Assembly: GCF_907164915.1 (NCBI RefSeq)
Contig: NC_061870.1
Location: 4,554,273 to 4,618,272 of the forward strand
DNA from: Impatiens glandulifera
Lineage: Eukaryota; Streptophyta; Magnoliopsida; Ericales; Balsaminaceae
Reading direction: 5' to 3'
Length of the DNA: 64,000 bases
The notes beneath the pieces are model-generated. The model did no database searches. It saw nothing but the letters and a program-made list of their open reading frames with translations, and was not told the origin of the DNA. Below are positions 34,990-46,599 of the stretch, one piece after another (positions within the stretch are counted from its first letter, which is position 1; each line of letters begins with the position of its first letter). The translations under genes and the position numbers were made by a program.

Positions 34990-35800
34990 CGGGTAGTCTA
35001 ATTGATATGAAAGTTAGACGTGAGTCTAACTCCTTCAGACAAGTCTGAGGTAGAACCGGAATTAGACGTGCCAGTCTAACTCAGCGGAGTTAGTCGTGCC
35101 AGTCTAATGGTTACTGAATAATTAGACGGGTAGTCTAATTAGTGAAAGTTAGACGTGCGTCTAACTCCTTCAGACAAGTCTGAGGTAGAACCGGAATTAG
35201 ACGTGCAGTCTAACTTAGTGGAGTTAGACGTGCCAGTCTAATGGTTACTAAATAATTAGACGGGTAGTCTAATTAGTTAAAGTTAGACGTGCGTCTAACT
35301 CCTTCAGACAAGTCTGAGGTAGAACTAGAATTAGACGTGCAGTCTAACTCAATGGAGTTAGACGTGTCAGTCTAATGGTTATTGAATAATTAGACGGGTA
35401 GTCTAATTAGTGAAAGTTAGACGTGCGTCTAACTCCTTCAGACAAGTCTGAGGTAGAACCGGAATTAGACGTGCAGTCTAACTCAGTGGAGTTAGACGTG
35501 CCCGTCTAATGGTTATTGAATAATTAGACGGGTAGTCTAATTGATATGAAAGTTAGACGTGCGTCTAACTCCTTCAGACAAGTCTGAGGTAGAACCAGAA
35601 TTAGATGTGCAGTCTAACTCAGTGGAGTTAGACGTGCCCGTCTAATGGTTATTGAATAATTAGACGGGTAGTCTAATTGATATTAAAGTTAGACGTGAGT
35701 CTAACTCCTTCAGACAAGTCTGAGGTAGAACCAGAATTAGACGTGTAGTCTAACTCAGTGGAGTTAGACGTACCGGTCTAATGGTTATTGTAATTAGACG
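34990..35800 (+). repeat. 134-136-bp higher-order palindrome array in LTR A, about six copies
   Basis: The marker GTCTGAGGTAGAACC recurs at 35043, 35178, 35312, 35446, 35582 and 35718. Each unit holds five inverted repeats with different centres: TTAGACGTGCAGTCTAA, TTAGACGTGCCAGTCTAA, TTAGACGGGTAGTCTAA, TTAGACGTGCGTCTAA and CTTCAGACAAGTCTGAG. Confidence 0.92.
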
Positions 35801-36807
35801 CGAGTCTAATTCTATTAGACCAGGCGGTCTAATAGACGTTTTTCTGTTAAAAGGAGATGACTTATTTCATTAGACAGATTTTCTTCACAATCCGTCTAAC
35901 TGAAATACGTCTAATGCTCAGTTTAAACAGTACGCTTGAATCTATCATTTCTCCTACCCACGTGCTATAGCTGTTCCCTACTCCTGCTCTACTTTCTAGT
36001 GAAGATTAGTACAAAAGATATATGCATCCAATCAAGGAATGCCACGTAAGAGAATTTTCCTCACATTACCCGTTTTTCAGGTACATCCCTGATGGAATAT
36101 TCGACGCACTACCAGTTCTGTACGGCCACGATCCTTGTGCTCAGAATCTGCTGTGTACAATGGAGGCTTTCCAATGGAAGAGTGCCACGTATCATTCTTG
36201 AAGATTCGACCGTTAGCTCCTGCTATGTATTTAACCAATCTTAAGGACAACAGATGAAGGACTGGATCTTACCTTGAACTTTTTCCTTACACGAACGAAC
36301 AAGTAGTCTAATTTTGCAGAGAGAGAAACTACTCAATCATCTTGCTTACTGAACTTATTCTGTGAAGCTTCTTTTTGATTGTACTGTGTGTGAATCGAAA
36401 GAGAGAGCTAGAATCAAAACACCTTTAGCTGAGTGATATTCTTCATCTTGTAATTGAACAAAAAATGTTCAGTTCAATAGTGAGCTAAGTGTGTGTGTAA
36501 ACAGTATTTGATTCTTATCATCTTATAGTGAATCATTCCGGTGGTTGGAAGAAGGGGTGACGTAGGAGAGTTTCTCCGAACATCTATAAACAAACTATTG
36601 TGTTCTTCATTTCTGTCATCTTTTCATATTTCATCTTGTGCTTCAAACCCAAGTAAACAATTCCGCCTTAAATCTGTTTCAAGTGTTTACACAAATTAAC
36701 GTAGAATAGAAAGTGAATTAAATCCCTAACAGGATTTCTTTCAAACTGTTTTTCATAAGCCTTCATCCTTAGCCCCCGTCTCTATCGATAAAGTCGATCC
36801 TATCAAT

Positions 36808-36820
36808 TGGTATCAGAGCC
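36808..36820 (+). other. Primer binding site of element A (tRNA-Met)
   Basis: TGGTATCAGAGCC two bases after the LTR, complementary to the 3' end of initiator tRNA-Met. Confidence 0.92.
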
Positions 36821-36850
36821 TTGTTTCTATTCTCAAGCCTTTCCTGAAAT

Positions 36851-38625
36851 ATGTCGAACATACCCAAAGATGCCAGTGCTACAGCCATTCCAACCTTCTC
36901 TCGTGAAAACTACATTGTTTGGAAGAAAAGAGTTCGTGATCATCTCTCTTCTCTCCATGATGAGATGTGGAGTGTTGTCACAGAAGGTCCTATCAAGATT
37001 GATAAGGAGAAGGCCGACTGGACTACTGATAAATAGAGGCAGAATAACCTCAACAACATGGCTCTTGATGTTCTATACAGATCTCTCGATGACAGTATGT
37101 TCAACTACATCATCGAATGTGACACTACTAAAGAGGTCTTGGACAGACTCACTCAATTGTGTGAGGGCACTGAGCAAACCAAGGAAAACAAGATCATGGT
37201 TGCTACTCAACAGTTCGACAACTTCAAAATGCGTCCTAGTGAAACAATGAACGATTTCGACACCAGATTCAGCAAGATCGTCTCCTCTCTGTCCATCCTA
37301 GGCAAGACTTATAGCAACCGGGAGCTTGCTATCAAAGTCATGCGTGCTCTTCCAAGAGAATGGGACATAAAAATTATGGCGATAAGAAAATCCAAAGATC
37401 TTAACAAGATCTCTCTCTTTGATCTCTTTGCTAACCTGAAGGCCTATGAGTTCGAGCTGAACTGTAGGATGGAAGAAGATCAACCCACGTTCATTATTAT
37501 TGCCAAGGCGTTGGTGACTGCCGAAGAGCCACCAACCGCTCCGGACGTGAAGATAGCAGCTCAGCAGTTGAGCAGCGATGCCATGTCTTTCTTTGTGAAG
37601 AAGTTTGGCGACTTCATGAAGAAGAGCAACTATAACTCAAACTCTTCAAATTCTAATGATAATAGAAAATCTAAAGCTAATGTTACCTGTTTTAACTGTG
37701 GTATTAAAGGTCATTATGCATCGGAATGCCGGAAGCCAAAGCGTGAAGACGCCAAGGATGATGGAAAAGAGCTGAAGGCTCTTATGGCTGGTGATAGAAA
37801 GAACAGAGGAAGCAATCGTGGCTCGTACTTCTCATCCAGTGAAAGTGATGAAGAAGACGTGGCTTGCTTCATGGCCAGAGAAGATGAAGAAGGAACTCAG
37901 GAGACTGAGGTATTTGATTTCGCTTCCAAAAGGTTTTCAAGGGAACAACTGGTAGCTGCACTAGATGACATGGTCATCGAGTACAGAAAACTAGCAGAAT
38001 CTCTAAATAAAACTAAATCTTCATCAGATTTAAATGAACCAAATCTGTCTAAAGAGGAAGAGTCACATGTTTTTGAAAAGAAGATGAAGAGATCTCATCT
38101 GAGAATGAGATGCTCAAGGAACAGATTCAAACTCTTTCATCTGAAAACAAAAGGCTTAACTACATTGTCTGTGCATGGACAAGGTCTGGTGATGCTGTCA
38201 AATATCAGATCAGCATGTTGAAACCTGCTGGATCTAGATTCAGATTGGGATTTTATAGAAATGATCCTAACCTGTCCTGCAAAAAGTCAAAGCCAAATGA
38301 CAAACTTAAGCCAATAAGTTTTGTCAAAGGAAGTATGACTGGCATTGAATCTGATCCTATTCATGAAGAAGTTGCTTTCAAAAATGAAATAGATTATGTT
38401 CCACCAACTGTTAGCTGTCTCAAGAATAAGCTAGAAAAAGCTAATAAGTCTGGTAATTTAAAACCTGACTTTAAGTCAAGGAGTTTTAAAAGAAAATCTT
38501 CTTCAAAAGTCAAAGGATCAGTGGCTAGCAGGAAGTCATCTGCTAAGTCAAAATCTTATGCATTAACCACAACACAAAATGGGAAGTCCATTAGAATAAC
38601 TCAAATATGGATTCTAAGGGACTAA
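36851..38625 (+). pseudogene. Copia-type gag of element A, one nonsense and one frameshift
   Basis: Starts MSNIPKDASATAIPTFSREN with the YIVWKKRV and DEMWSVV motifs of DUF4219, continues into the UBN2 capsid-like region (NNMALDVLYRSLDDSMFNYI, TRFSKIVSSLSILG). It has a CCHC zinc knuckle, CFNCGIKGHYASEC, at about 37690. Then come an acidic serine-rich stretch, a coiled coil (MLKEQIQTLSSENKRLNYIV) and a basic tail ending with a KGxxxxGPN and WVPK pair, which in complete copia elements leads into pol. TAG at 37034-37036 replaces an Arg codon kept in element B. A frameshift near 38060-38110 separates the coiled coil. Gag would form the particle and bind RNA. Confidence 0.88.
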
Positions 38626-39482
38626 TTGATCGAGGACCCAATTAAGTATGGGTACCAAAATGTGTATATAGTTTATTTTGTAGGTGATGTAGGAGAATAG
38701 CAGGAAGGAAGCTAGAAGAGTACTCCTCTGAGTACACAGCTTGAAAGATCAACCATGGCACTTGCCATTCTGGAAGAATAAATGTTTTTATCTGTTAAAA
38801 ATGTTTTTGGTCTTCGGACCACAAAAAGTGTTTATAAAACTCTAATGTCCATATTCATTATGAGAAGAAAAATTTCTGTGGAATTAAAGATATTCTCTAG
38901 ACGAATATCCTTAATCGGTCCAACTAGACAAGGGTGTCTAAAAGAAATAGTATGTACTTAGACGTATTTTTGCTCACAATCCATACATCTAAGTCTATAT
39001 GTTGAGGTTTTATACCTACACAATTAGACGGACACGTCTAATAGACGTTAGACGTTTTTACGTCTTGAGAAAAAGGATGCTCACGTCTAACACGTGGTGT
39101 TTATGCGGAATTAGATGTACACGTCTAATAAACATTAGACGAATTTGTTATAAACACGGAATTAGACGCATGCGTCTAATACACTCATCCATCTAATAGA
39201 CGCTGTGTTATATTGGATTTGTGGAGTAAGAAAAACGTCTAACTACGTGCCGATTAGACTGATCAAGGACAGCTGTCCCACGCTGAGAGCTATCTGATTT
39301 TCCCGCTCAACATATCGAACAGTCATCTCTTAATAACATGAAGACACGTGTCTATCAAGTTAGAGAAAATGACTGATATACCCTCACTTTTAATGATGAT
39401 TTCTTGAAAAAGGACGTCTAACATTTATTAATAGACCATACCCCTAGAATAGACGGTTACTCTGTATTTCCCTCTTTCATCT
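38626..39482 (+). promoter_or_regulatory. Internal spacer of element A with ATTAGACG palindromes
   Basis: No coding sequence is supported. It contains ATTAGACGGACACGTCTAAT (about 39022), GTTAGACGTTTTTACGTCT, ATTAGATGTACACGTCTAAT (about 39111) and the perfect 20-base palindrome ATTAGACGCATGCGTCTAAT at 39161-39180. The same kind of palindromes occupy the equivalent spacer of element B. They stand upstream of the ORF2 TATA box. Confidence 0.75.
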
Positions 39483-39490
39483 ATATAAGG
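39483..39490 (+). promoter_or_regulatory. Probable TATA box of ORF2 in element A
   Basis: CTATATAAGGACATT lies about 127 bases before the ORF2 ATG at 39610. It is followed by a pyrimidine-rich, AACCCTAG-containing leader. The same word and spacing are found in element B (53303-53295). Confidence 0.65.
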
Positions 39491-39609
39491 ACATTTTTGC
39501 ATGATTTTGAAAACTTTTAATCTCTCGAAATTTCTAAGAACCCTAGCTTTCTTGCATTTCTCTCACTAAATCTCTCTGAAATATCTTGTCGATTCACATT
39601 CTATCAAAA

Positions 39610-42600
39610 ATGGTGAAGAAAATCACTCTCGGTCACTGTACTTTGCAGGTGGACTTTCCATCGGTGTATTCTTTTGATCAACCGGAGGTGGTGAAGATGT
39701 TCTAAACCCTAGAATATTTTGGGTTAAGGAAGTATCTTGGCAGACTGTTCATCTTCTATGAAGACGAAGTTCGCGAGTTCTTCAAGACAACAGTTATGGT
39801 GGATGATTCCATCGTAGGAACCGTCAACAGAACGGAGATTTCTTTTGACGAAGCAGTATATGCGGAGTTCTTTGAACTTTCGACGGAGGGTCATCTGTTC
39901 GATTTGGTGCTCTCTTCAGAAATCATGGAGGAAATGAAGACAACTTTCTCTACAGACGGCTCTAAGATCCATGTGAATGGATACAAGAAGGTATTCAAAG
40001 GCGTTGTAAGGGAAGGCTGGTTCCTTCCATCTCTATAGTCAAGACCGTTTTGACTATATTTGTGCCATTTCGAAAGGGATCTAAGTAAACTGGGCTCATA
40101 CCCTTTTTCAGAATCTGTGTTACTCTATCAGCCAGACAAACAAGGAGAGTATAACGTATGCGACTCAACTGAGTCACTTGTTGAAGCACTTGGGGTTCCT
40201 GTTGGTGAACCGGCGCAGATGAACTCTCCAAGAGTTTTTACTGCTCTTACGGTGGCTAGCACTCTGACGAGGTTGAAGAGCAACCTTGAATCTGCATCTG
40301 GTGCTTCTAGTTACCAGACCGGTGGAAAGCCTTCCACCCGATCAAAGCCTTCTGCTTCTGTTCTGTCAACAGGGACAAAGAGAACCAAAACTGTGATCGA
40401 ATCGAAGGCCAGTTCCTCCAGTATGAAAAGCCCAAATCAGAAGAACTCAGAATCTGTTGATTCAAGGGTAAAGCAAGGTCCAGGCGTACTTGTTGCAACC
40501 CCGATGTCATCGTTATCCACTCCCTCAACCTATTTGAGGAAACCTTCGAGGTCTTATGCCTCAAAGGAGAAGAAGACAAAGGCGCCCTGCGCATCTAAAT
40601 CTGCTAAGGTAAAGTCTTCTAAATCATTGGCTGATGTGCCAAAATTTGATGTTCCCGTAGTGGAACAAGCTGAATCTGTTTTCTCTCCTTTGAGAGAATC
40701 TGCTGAAGGGCCTGCTGTTGAGTCAGCCGGTCCAAATGATGAAACTGTTGACAGGGTTGAGTCTCCTGTTATGCAATCTGATCATGTAGCCGCCGGTGCT
40801 ACAGAGTCGTCGCAACCAGAACAAGGTACTGTTCTTACCCTTGTTGCTGGTGAACCCAATATTCCTGCTCCCAAAGATTCCTTGGTGGTCGGAAAAATTG
40901 TTTGTAGAGAGCTTCCTGCTGAGCTTTGTATGAAACCTCAATCTGCCTTCGAACTGTTGCGGTCCAAAAAATGGACAAGAGGAATTGTGATTGGTGAGCC
41001 TAGACCAGCTCCAAAACCCGTAGAGGTTGTTGGAAAAGGAAAATCCATTGCAACTCAAGCTCCTGAGAAGGTATCTGAAGCAAGAGGTATCGTTGATCTT
41101 ATTCTTGATCAAGTTAAAGCTCTTTCTGCTGAGAAATTAGAAATCTATTATTCCTGGTCCATGGAGAGGCTGTCCTCCAAGTACATAGACTCTCTGTCTA
41201 ACGTTGCCATAACAAAAGAATGGAAGAAGAGGGTGGCAAACGAAAAGAAAGCCTTGAAATAGGCTAGAACTTCAGATGTAGGTGAAGCTCTGAATAAAAG
41301 AGAACTGGTGGAAGCTTGTATTCTTGGAAAAGCTCTCTTTCCAATTTATAAAGCAAGGAAAGCTAACTTCAACCCTGATGCAAAAAGAGCTGATGTTGAA
41401 GCAAAATTATTGAAAAAGTTGAATGATATCCTGGAAAGTTATGTCACTGCTACTTCTAGACACATTCATGGTGCCGATTACTCTAGCGCAGAACCTCTCA
41501 ACGAAGAAGAAGCTATGGACATTCAAGACGCTGATAATGATGCTGATGAACTAGATGCTGCTCTCCTGATCGAATTCGGGAATCTTTCTGCCGAAGAGAG
41601 ACGCATTCTAGATCATCCTGTCCAAGAACTTTCGAATGAAGAAGAAGGAGATGTGAATGTTCAAGAGCCTGAACGAGCTCTTGAGACAAATAATGAAGAA
41701 GTCATCATAGAAGACGTGACTGAGGAGGCTTTGAAAGCTCCTATTGAAGATGAAGTGATTTTAACCCCTGTTGCGATAGAGGTTGTTCAAGAAAAACTGG
41801 CCGAGGTCACTCAGCCAGAAACTGCAAGAACTGAGGGGGAACCCTCCAAAGAGAAAGACAATGAAGAAGGGAGTTTCTCATCTGAGGAGGAACAGGAACA
41901 ACAACCAACATTTGTGAAGCCCCGCTTATTTCCCGATGGTGTTGTGGGAAGTGTTCACGAAAACATCAACATTCCCCGTCACTACTCTGTAAATTTGCTT
42001 GAAAGATTTGAGAGGGCAGAAAAGAAATTGAAGAAGAAAAACTAGACAAAGCTGCTAAGAATGCTGAAATGAATCAAACGGAGCAATCCTTGCAGGTTCA
42101 TACAAACTTTGAGCCTATTCAAAGTATGGCAGTAGAATCTGAAGAAGTGTCGTCTCACGAAGAGTCATCTGCTGGAGGAAATAAAGTGCTAAGATCTATG
42201 AGGTCTATGCTCTCCTCAATTCAGAAGACTATGTGTCAGACAATGAATTCAAGGGAAGAAGAAAGGGAGAACTTTCACAATATTTGCAAGGTCCTCACTG
42301 TACTGGATAACACCTTGAAGAAGAACACATATGAGACTCATATCGCGAACGTGAACTTCTCAAAGTTTGTAAAACAACTTGTCAATAGTCAAACCGAGTT
42401 ATTTGATATTGAAATGCAAATCAACGATGAACGCCACAAGGAAACTTTGGAAGAATTCAGTTTGGTGAAGAATCAGATGGTTGAAATCCAGGGTTGCATG
42501 AGAAGAAATGACAATGAACGCCAAGAATTTGCTGACTCCATTGCTAGAAGATTTCAAGAAAAGGAGGATGCAAGGGGCAGTGCTGAAGGTGCTCTACCTA

Positions 42601-42923
42601 GACCAGTTCAAGGTGAGTCAAGCAGAAGGAATGATGGTGTGTCAACCGGGACAAGATCCAGGCGAGCTCCAAATTCTGATGACAATCCTAGGCCAACCAA
42701 AAGAGGTGGTGGTCGAAGCGGTGCTGAGCGTGGAGGTCGAAGTAGTGGTGACCGGAGCAGACTATCCAATGTCGATCAAGGTGGACGTGTCAGTGGTGGT
42801 GAACGTGGTGGAAGATCAAATGCAGGCGGTCGTGGTGGTCGCGGCTATCCTTCTTTCTTCAACATGCTTCCAAGCCAAGAGATGAGTCCAACCGATCCTC
42901 GAGTTAAAAGGGAAGAACAATGA
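39610..42923 (+). pseudogene. ORF2 of element A: unknown retroelement protein with RGG-rich tail, in place of pol
   Basis: The start is MVKKITLGHCTLQVDFPSVY. The N-terminal domain of about 250 residues is conserved with element B: EFFKTT, EISFDEAVYAEFFELSTEGH, SSEIMEEMKT and the VFTALTVASTL segment. A Ser/Pro/Glu-rich middle follows (40260-41250), then an acidic stretch (41480-41900), a helical segment (about 42180-42500) with LVKNQMVEIQGCM, and an RGG-like tail at 42690-42850 (GGGRSGAERGG, GGRVSGGERGGRS, GGRGGRGYPS). Stops at 39703 and 41260 and frameshifts near 40000, 40170 and 42045 disable it, and 36 or so bases present in B are missing near 40000. I recall similar hypothetical proteins from Gesneriaceae but know of no assigned function. 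The tail suggests RNA binding. Confidence 0.75.
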
Positions 42924-43085
42924 TCTCTCTTCTTTTACTCTATTTTAACTTTATTGAACTTGGTTTCTTGATGGTTTCTCGAATACTGGTTTTTGGATAA
43001 ATGATGTAAGTGAACAAGGTGTTTGTTTATTTATTTGATGAATGCATGTTTTGATATAGGTATGAATGTCTGCAATTTCTTCATC

Positions 43086-43099
43086 AAAAAGGGGGAAAT
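43086..43099 (+). other. Polypurine tract of element A
   Basis: AAAAAGGGGGAAAT directly before the 3' LTR; the plus-strand primer for reverse transcription. Confidence 0.9.
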
Positions 43100-45469
43100 T
43101 GTTGGGTCAAATTATTTTGATTAAATATTGAAATAATTTACCCTCTGATATTTTGATGATGAAATAACTTTTGAGTGTTGATACAGGTGTATTGAGACAA
43201 TATGTTATTAGACTTGGATCTAATGAGGGTCACTAGACCGATTTTGATTTTCATTTGCATAAAATTAGACGCACAGTCTAACTCATCGGAGTTAGACGTG
43301 TAGTCTAATAGATGTAAAGAATTAGACACAAGTCTAATGAATACACGGAATTAGAAATAAGTCTAATAGAATTAGACGTACAGTCTAACTCAACGGAGTT
43401 AGACGTGTAGTCTAATAGATGTAAAGAATTAGACGATGGTCTAATGAATACACAGAATTAGACGTAAGTCTAATAGAACTAGACGTACAGTCTAACTCAT
43501 CAGAGTTTAACGTGTAGTCTAATAGATGTAAAGAATTAGACGGATGGTCTAATGAATACACGAAATTAGACGTAAGTCTAATATATTCGGAATTAGACGT
43601 ACAGTCTAACTCATCGGAGTTAGACGTGTAGTCTAATATTTTTTTGTAATTAGACGGGCAGTGTAATTGATATGAAAGTTAGACGTGAGTCTAACTCCTT
43701 CAGACAAGTCTGAGGTAGAACCGGAATTAGATGTGTCAGTCTAACTCAGCGGAGTTAGACGTGCCAGTCTAATGGTTACTGAATAATTAGACGGGTAGTC
43801 TAATTAGGGAAAGTTAGACGTGCGTCTAACTCCTTCAGACAAGTCTGGGGTAGAACCGGAATTAGACATGCAGTCTAACTCAGTGGAGTTAGACGTGCCA
43901 GTCTAATGGTTACTGAATAATTAGACGGGTAGTCTAATTAGTGAAAGTTAGACGTGCGTCTAACTCCTTCAGACAAGTCTGAGGTAGAACTGGAATTAGA
44001 CGTGCAGTCTAACTCAGTGGAGTTAGACGTGTCAGTCTAATGGTTATTGAATAATTAGACGGGTAGTCTAATTAGTGAAAGTTAGACGTGCGTCTAACTC
44101 CTTCAGACAAGTCTGAGGTAGAACCGGAATTAGACGTGCAGTCTAACTCAGTGGAGTTAAACGTGCTCGTCTAATGGTTATTGAATAATTAGACGGGTAG
44201 TCTAATTGATATGAAAGTTAGACGTGCGTCTAACTCCTTTAGACAAGTCTGAGGTAGAACCGGAATTAGACGTGCAGTCTAACTCAGTGGAGTTAGACGT
44301 GCCTGTCAAATGGTTATTGAATAATTAGACGGGTAGTCTAATTGATATGAAAGTTATACGTGATTCTAACTCCTTCAGACAAGTCTGAGGTAGAACCGGA
44401 ATTAGACGTGTAGTCTAACTTAGTGGAGTTAGACGTATCGGTCTAATGGTTATTGTAATTAGACGCGAGTCTAATTCTATTAGAGCAGGCGGTCTAATAG
44501 ACGTTTTTTTGTTAAAAGGAGATGACTTATTTCATTAGACAGATTTTCACAATCCGTCTAACTGAAATACGTCTAATGCTCACTTTAAGCAGTATGCTTG
44601 AATCTAGAATTTCTCCTACCCACATGCTATAGCTGTACCCTACTCCTGCTCCACTTTCCAGTAAAGATTAGTACAACAACTATATGCATCCAATCAAGGA
44701 ATGCCACGTAAGAGAATTTTCCTCACATTACCCGTTTTGCAGGTACATCCCTGATGGACTATTCGGTGCACTACCAGTTCTGTACGGCCACGATCCTTGT
44801 GCTCAGAACCTGTTGTGTACAATGGAGGCTTTCCAATGGAAGAGTGCCACGTATAATTCTAGAAGATTCGACCGTTAGCTCCTGCTTTGTATTTAACCAA
44901 TCTTAAGGACAACGGACGAAGGACTGGATCTTACCTTGAACTTTTGCCTTACATGAACGAACAAGCAGTCTGATTTTGCAGAGAGAGAAACTACTCAATC
45001 ATCTTGCTTACTAAACTTATTCTGTGAAGCTTCTTTCTGATTGTACTGTGTGTGAATCAAGAGAGAGCTAGAATCAAAACACCTTTAGCTGAGTGATATT
45101 CTTCATCTTGTAATTGAACAGAAAGTGTTATGTTCAATAGTGAGATAAGTGTGTGTGTAAACTGTATTTGATTCTTATCATCCTATAATGAATCCTCCGG
45201 TGGTTGGAAGAAGGGGTGACGTATGAGAGTTTCTCCGAACATCCATAAACAAACTGTTGTATTCTTCATTTCTGTCATCTTTTCATATTTCATCTTGTGC
45301 TTCAAACCCAAGTAAACAATTCCGCCTTGAATCTGTTTCAAGTGTTTACACAAGTTTGCGTAGAATAGAAAGTGAATTAAATCCCTAACAGGATTTCTTT
45401 CAAATTGTTTTTCATAAGCCTTCATCCTTAGCCAGACCCCCGTCTCTATCGATAAAGCCGATCCTATCA
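43100..45469 (+). repeat. 3' LTR of element A (2370 bp)
   Basis: Co-linear with the 5' LTR. It is about 110 bases shorter because the 108-bp array at about 43270-43600 has fewer units. The 134-136-bp array is at 43690-44450. TATTTAA box near 44890. Ends GATCCTATCA at 45469. Confidence 0.93.
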
Positions 45470-45474
45470 AATTT
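45470..45474. other. Target-site duplication of element A, right copy (AATTT)
   Basis: Identical to 34319-34323. Confidence 0.92.
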
Positions 45475-45481
45475 TACATAC

Positions 45482-46330
45482 CTCATCCTTCTCCACAAAT
45501 AGATCCACATCCTTGTCTTTGTTAATCTTCTCATTCACCACATCTTCCTCAATCTTCTCATTCACCTTCTCCACATCCTCAATCTTCTTCACCAGATCTT
45601 CAATCAACACATTCACCTTCGTTAAATCTTCCTCATTCACAAGCTCCTCATCCTTATCCTCCAACACATTCACCTCCTCTAAATCTTCCTCATTCACTAG
45701 ATCCTCATCCTTCTCCTCAAACACATTCACCTTCTCTACATATTCCTCCTTCACCAGATCCTCATCCTTCTCCTCCAACACATTCACCTTCTCCACATCT
45801 TCTTCATTCACAAGATCCTCATCCTTCTCCTCCAACAGATCATCATCCTTGTCTTCCTCATTCAGCTTCTCCACATCCTCATCATTGTCTTCCTCAATCT
45901 TCTTTTTGTCATCCTCATCCTTCTCCACCACCACATCCAAGATCTCCACCATCTTCTTATTTTCATTCTTCTTCTTCTTCTCCACTTTCACGTTCTTTTT
46001 CTTCTTCTCGACAACACATCCACATCTTCATCCTCAATCTTGTCATGCACATTAGAAAAAATTAGACAAAAGCTTAAACCTATATAAATAGCGTGAATGT
46101 GAATTGTATATACCTCATCCTTGTCTTCCCCCTTGTCTTCCTCCTTCACCTCAACATTCTCATCCTTCTTCTCCTTCTTTTCCTTCATCTCCTTCAATCT
46201 TCTCCTCCTCTATTTTTCCTCTAGTGTGGCTAATAATATTTCAAACTGTTCTTATAGTTTGTTCAACATCTCTTTTATGAGATTTATTTTAGTTTTTAGT
46301 TTATTTAACTCCTTCGTCAGTTAATCCAAT
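45482..46330 (-). pseudogene. Lys/Glu-rich exons of the transposon-borne DUF1985-Ulp1 gene
   Basis: Minus-strand frame with VNEEDLEEVNVLEDKDEELV-type repeats, bounded below by a GATGAG donor at 45482/45481 into the intron that element A entered. A second intron lies at about 46113-46045. Its 3' part (AAGCTTTTGTCTAATTTTTT, CTAATGTGCAT) matches the 3' part of the element A-bearing intron, and both are followed by a codon run KIEDED or KIEDLL. So an intron-exon unit has been duplicated. Here the acceptor AG has mutated to AT. Confidence 0.6.
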
Positions 46331-46599
46331 CTACATCCATCCTGGGGAGTTGTTGATGTTGGAGTCATTTGAGGGTCATCATCATCCTGGGGATCTGTTG
46401 ATGTTGGAGTCATTTGAGAGACATCATCATCTACTTGAGTCCTGGTAGCGCTCTCAATAGAATGAGAGGTGATAGGGTTGGGGTAGGGATGCAGGTTCTT
46501 CTCCTCGTGGAAGGTTTGGCAAGAACAAAATGAGATGTGCTAGGGTGAGTAATTTGTCTTCTCTTCCTCATGGAAGGTTTGGAAGGAACTACATCTTCA

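Larger units (their letters stand above)
34324..36805 (+). repeat. 5' LTR of element A (2482 bp)
   Basis: Starts TGTTAGGTCAAATT and ends GATCCTATCA, one base pair off the primer site. From the left it contains a short unique head, a 108-bp repeat array, a 134-136-bp repeat array, then a unique 3' part. The unique part has a TATTTAA box at about 36225 and a leader. An equivalent unique part is shared with the element B LTRs. Confidence 0.93.
34324..45469 (+). mobile_element. Element A: complete LTR retrotransposon with gag and ORF2 but no pol (11.1 kb)
   Basis: LTRs are 34324-36805 and 43100-45469. Primer site 36808-36820, gag 36851-38625, spacer with palindromes 38626-39482, ORF2 39610-42923, polypurine tract 43086-43099, and target duplication AATTT on both sides. 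No retropepsin, integrase, RT or RNase H motif occurs in either strand of the internal region. It must therefore have been mobilised by enzymes of another, probably copia-type, element. The LTRs differ at about 20 positions in roughly 390 comparable unique bases, so the insertion is not very recent. Confidence 0.93.

Noticed and set aside
36851..43099. Possible hidden pol in element A in another frame or strand
   Set aside because: I looked for YVDD-, DDE- and DSG-type motifs in all frames between gag and the polypurine tract in A and B and found none.
44684..44878. 64-codon frame in the element A 3' LTR
   Set aside because: The equivalent frame in the 5' LTR is interrupted and the homologous part of the element B LTR does not preserve it; it is LTR leader sequence.
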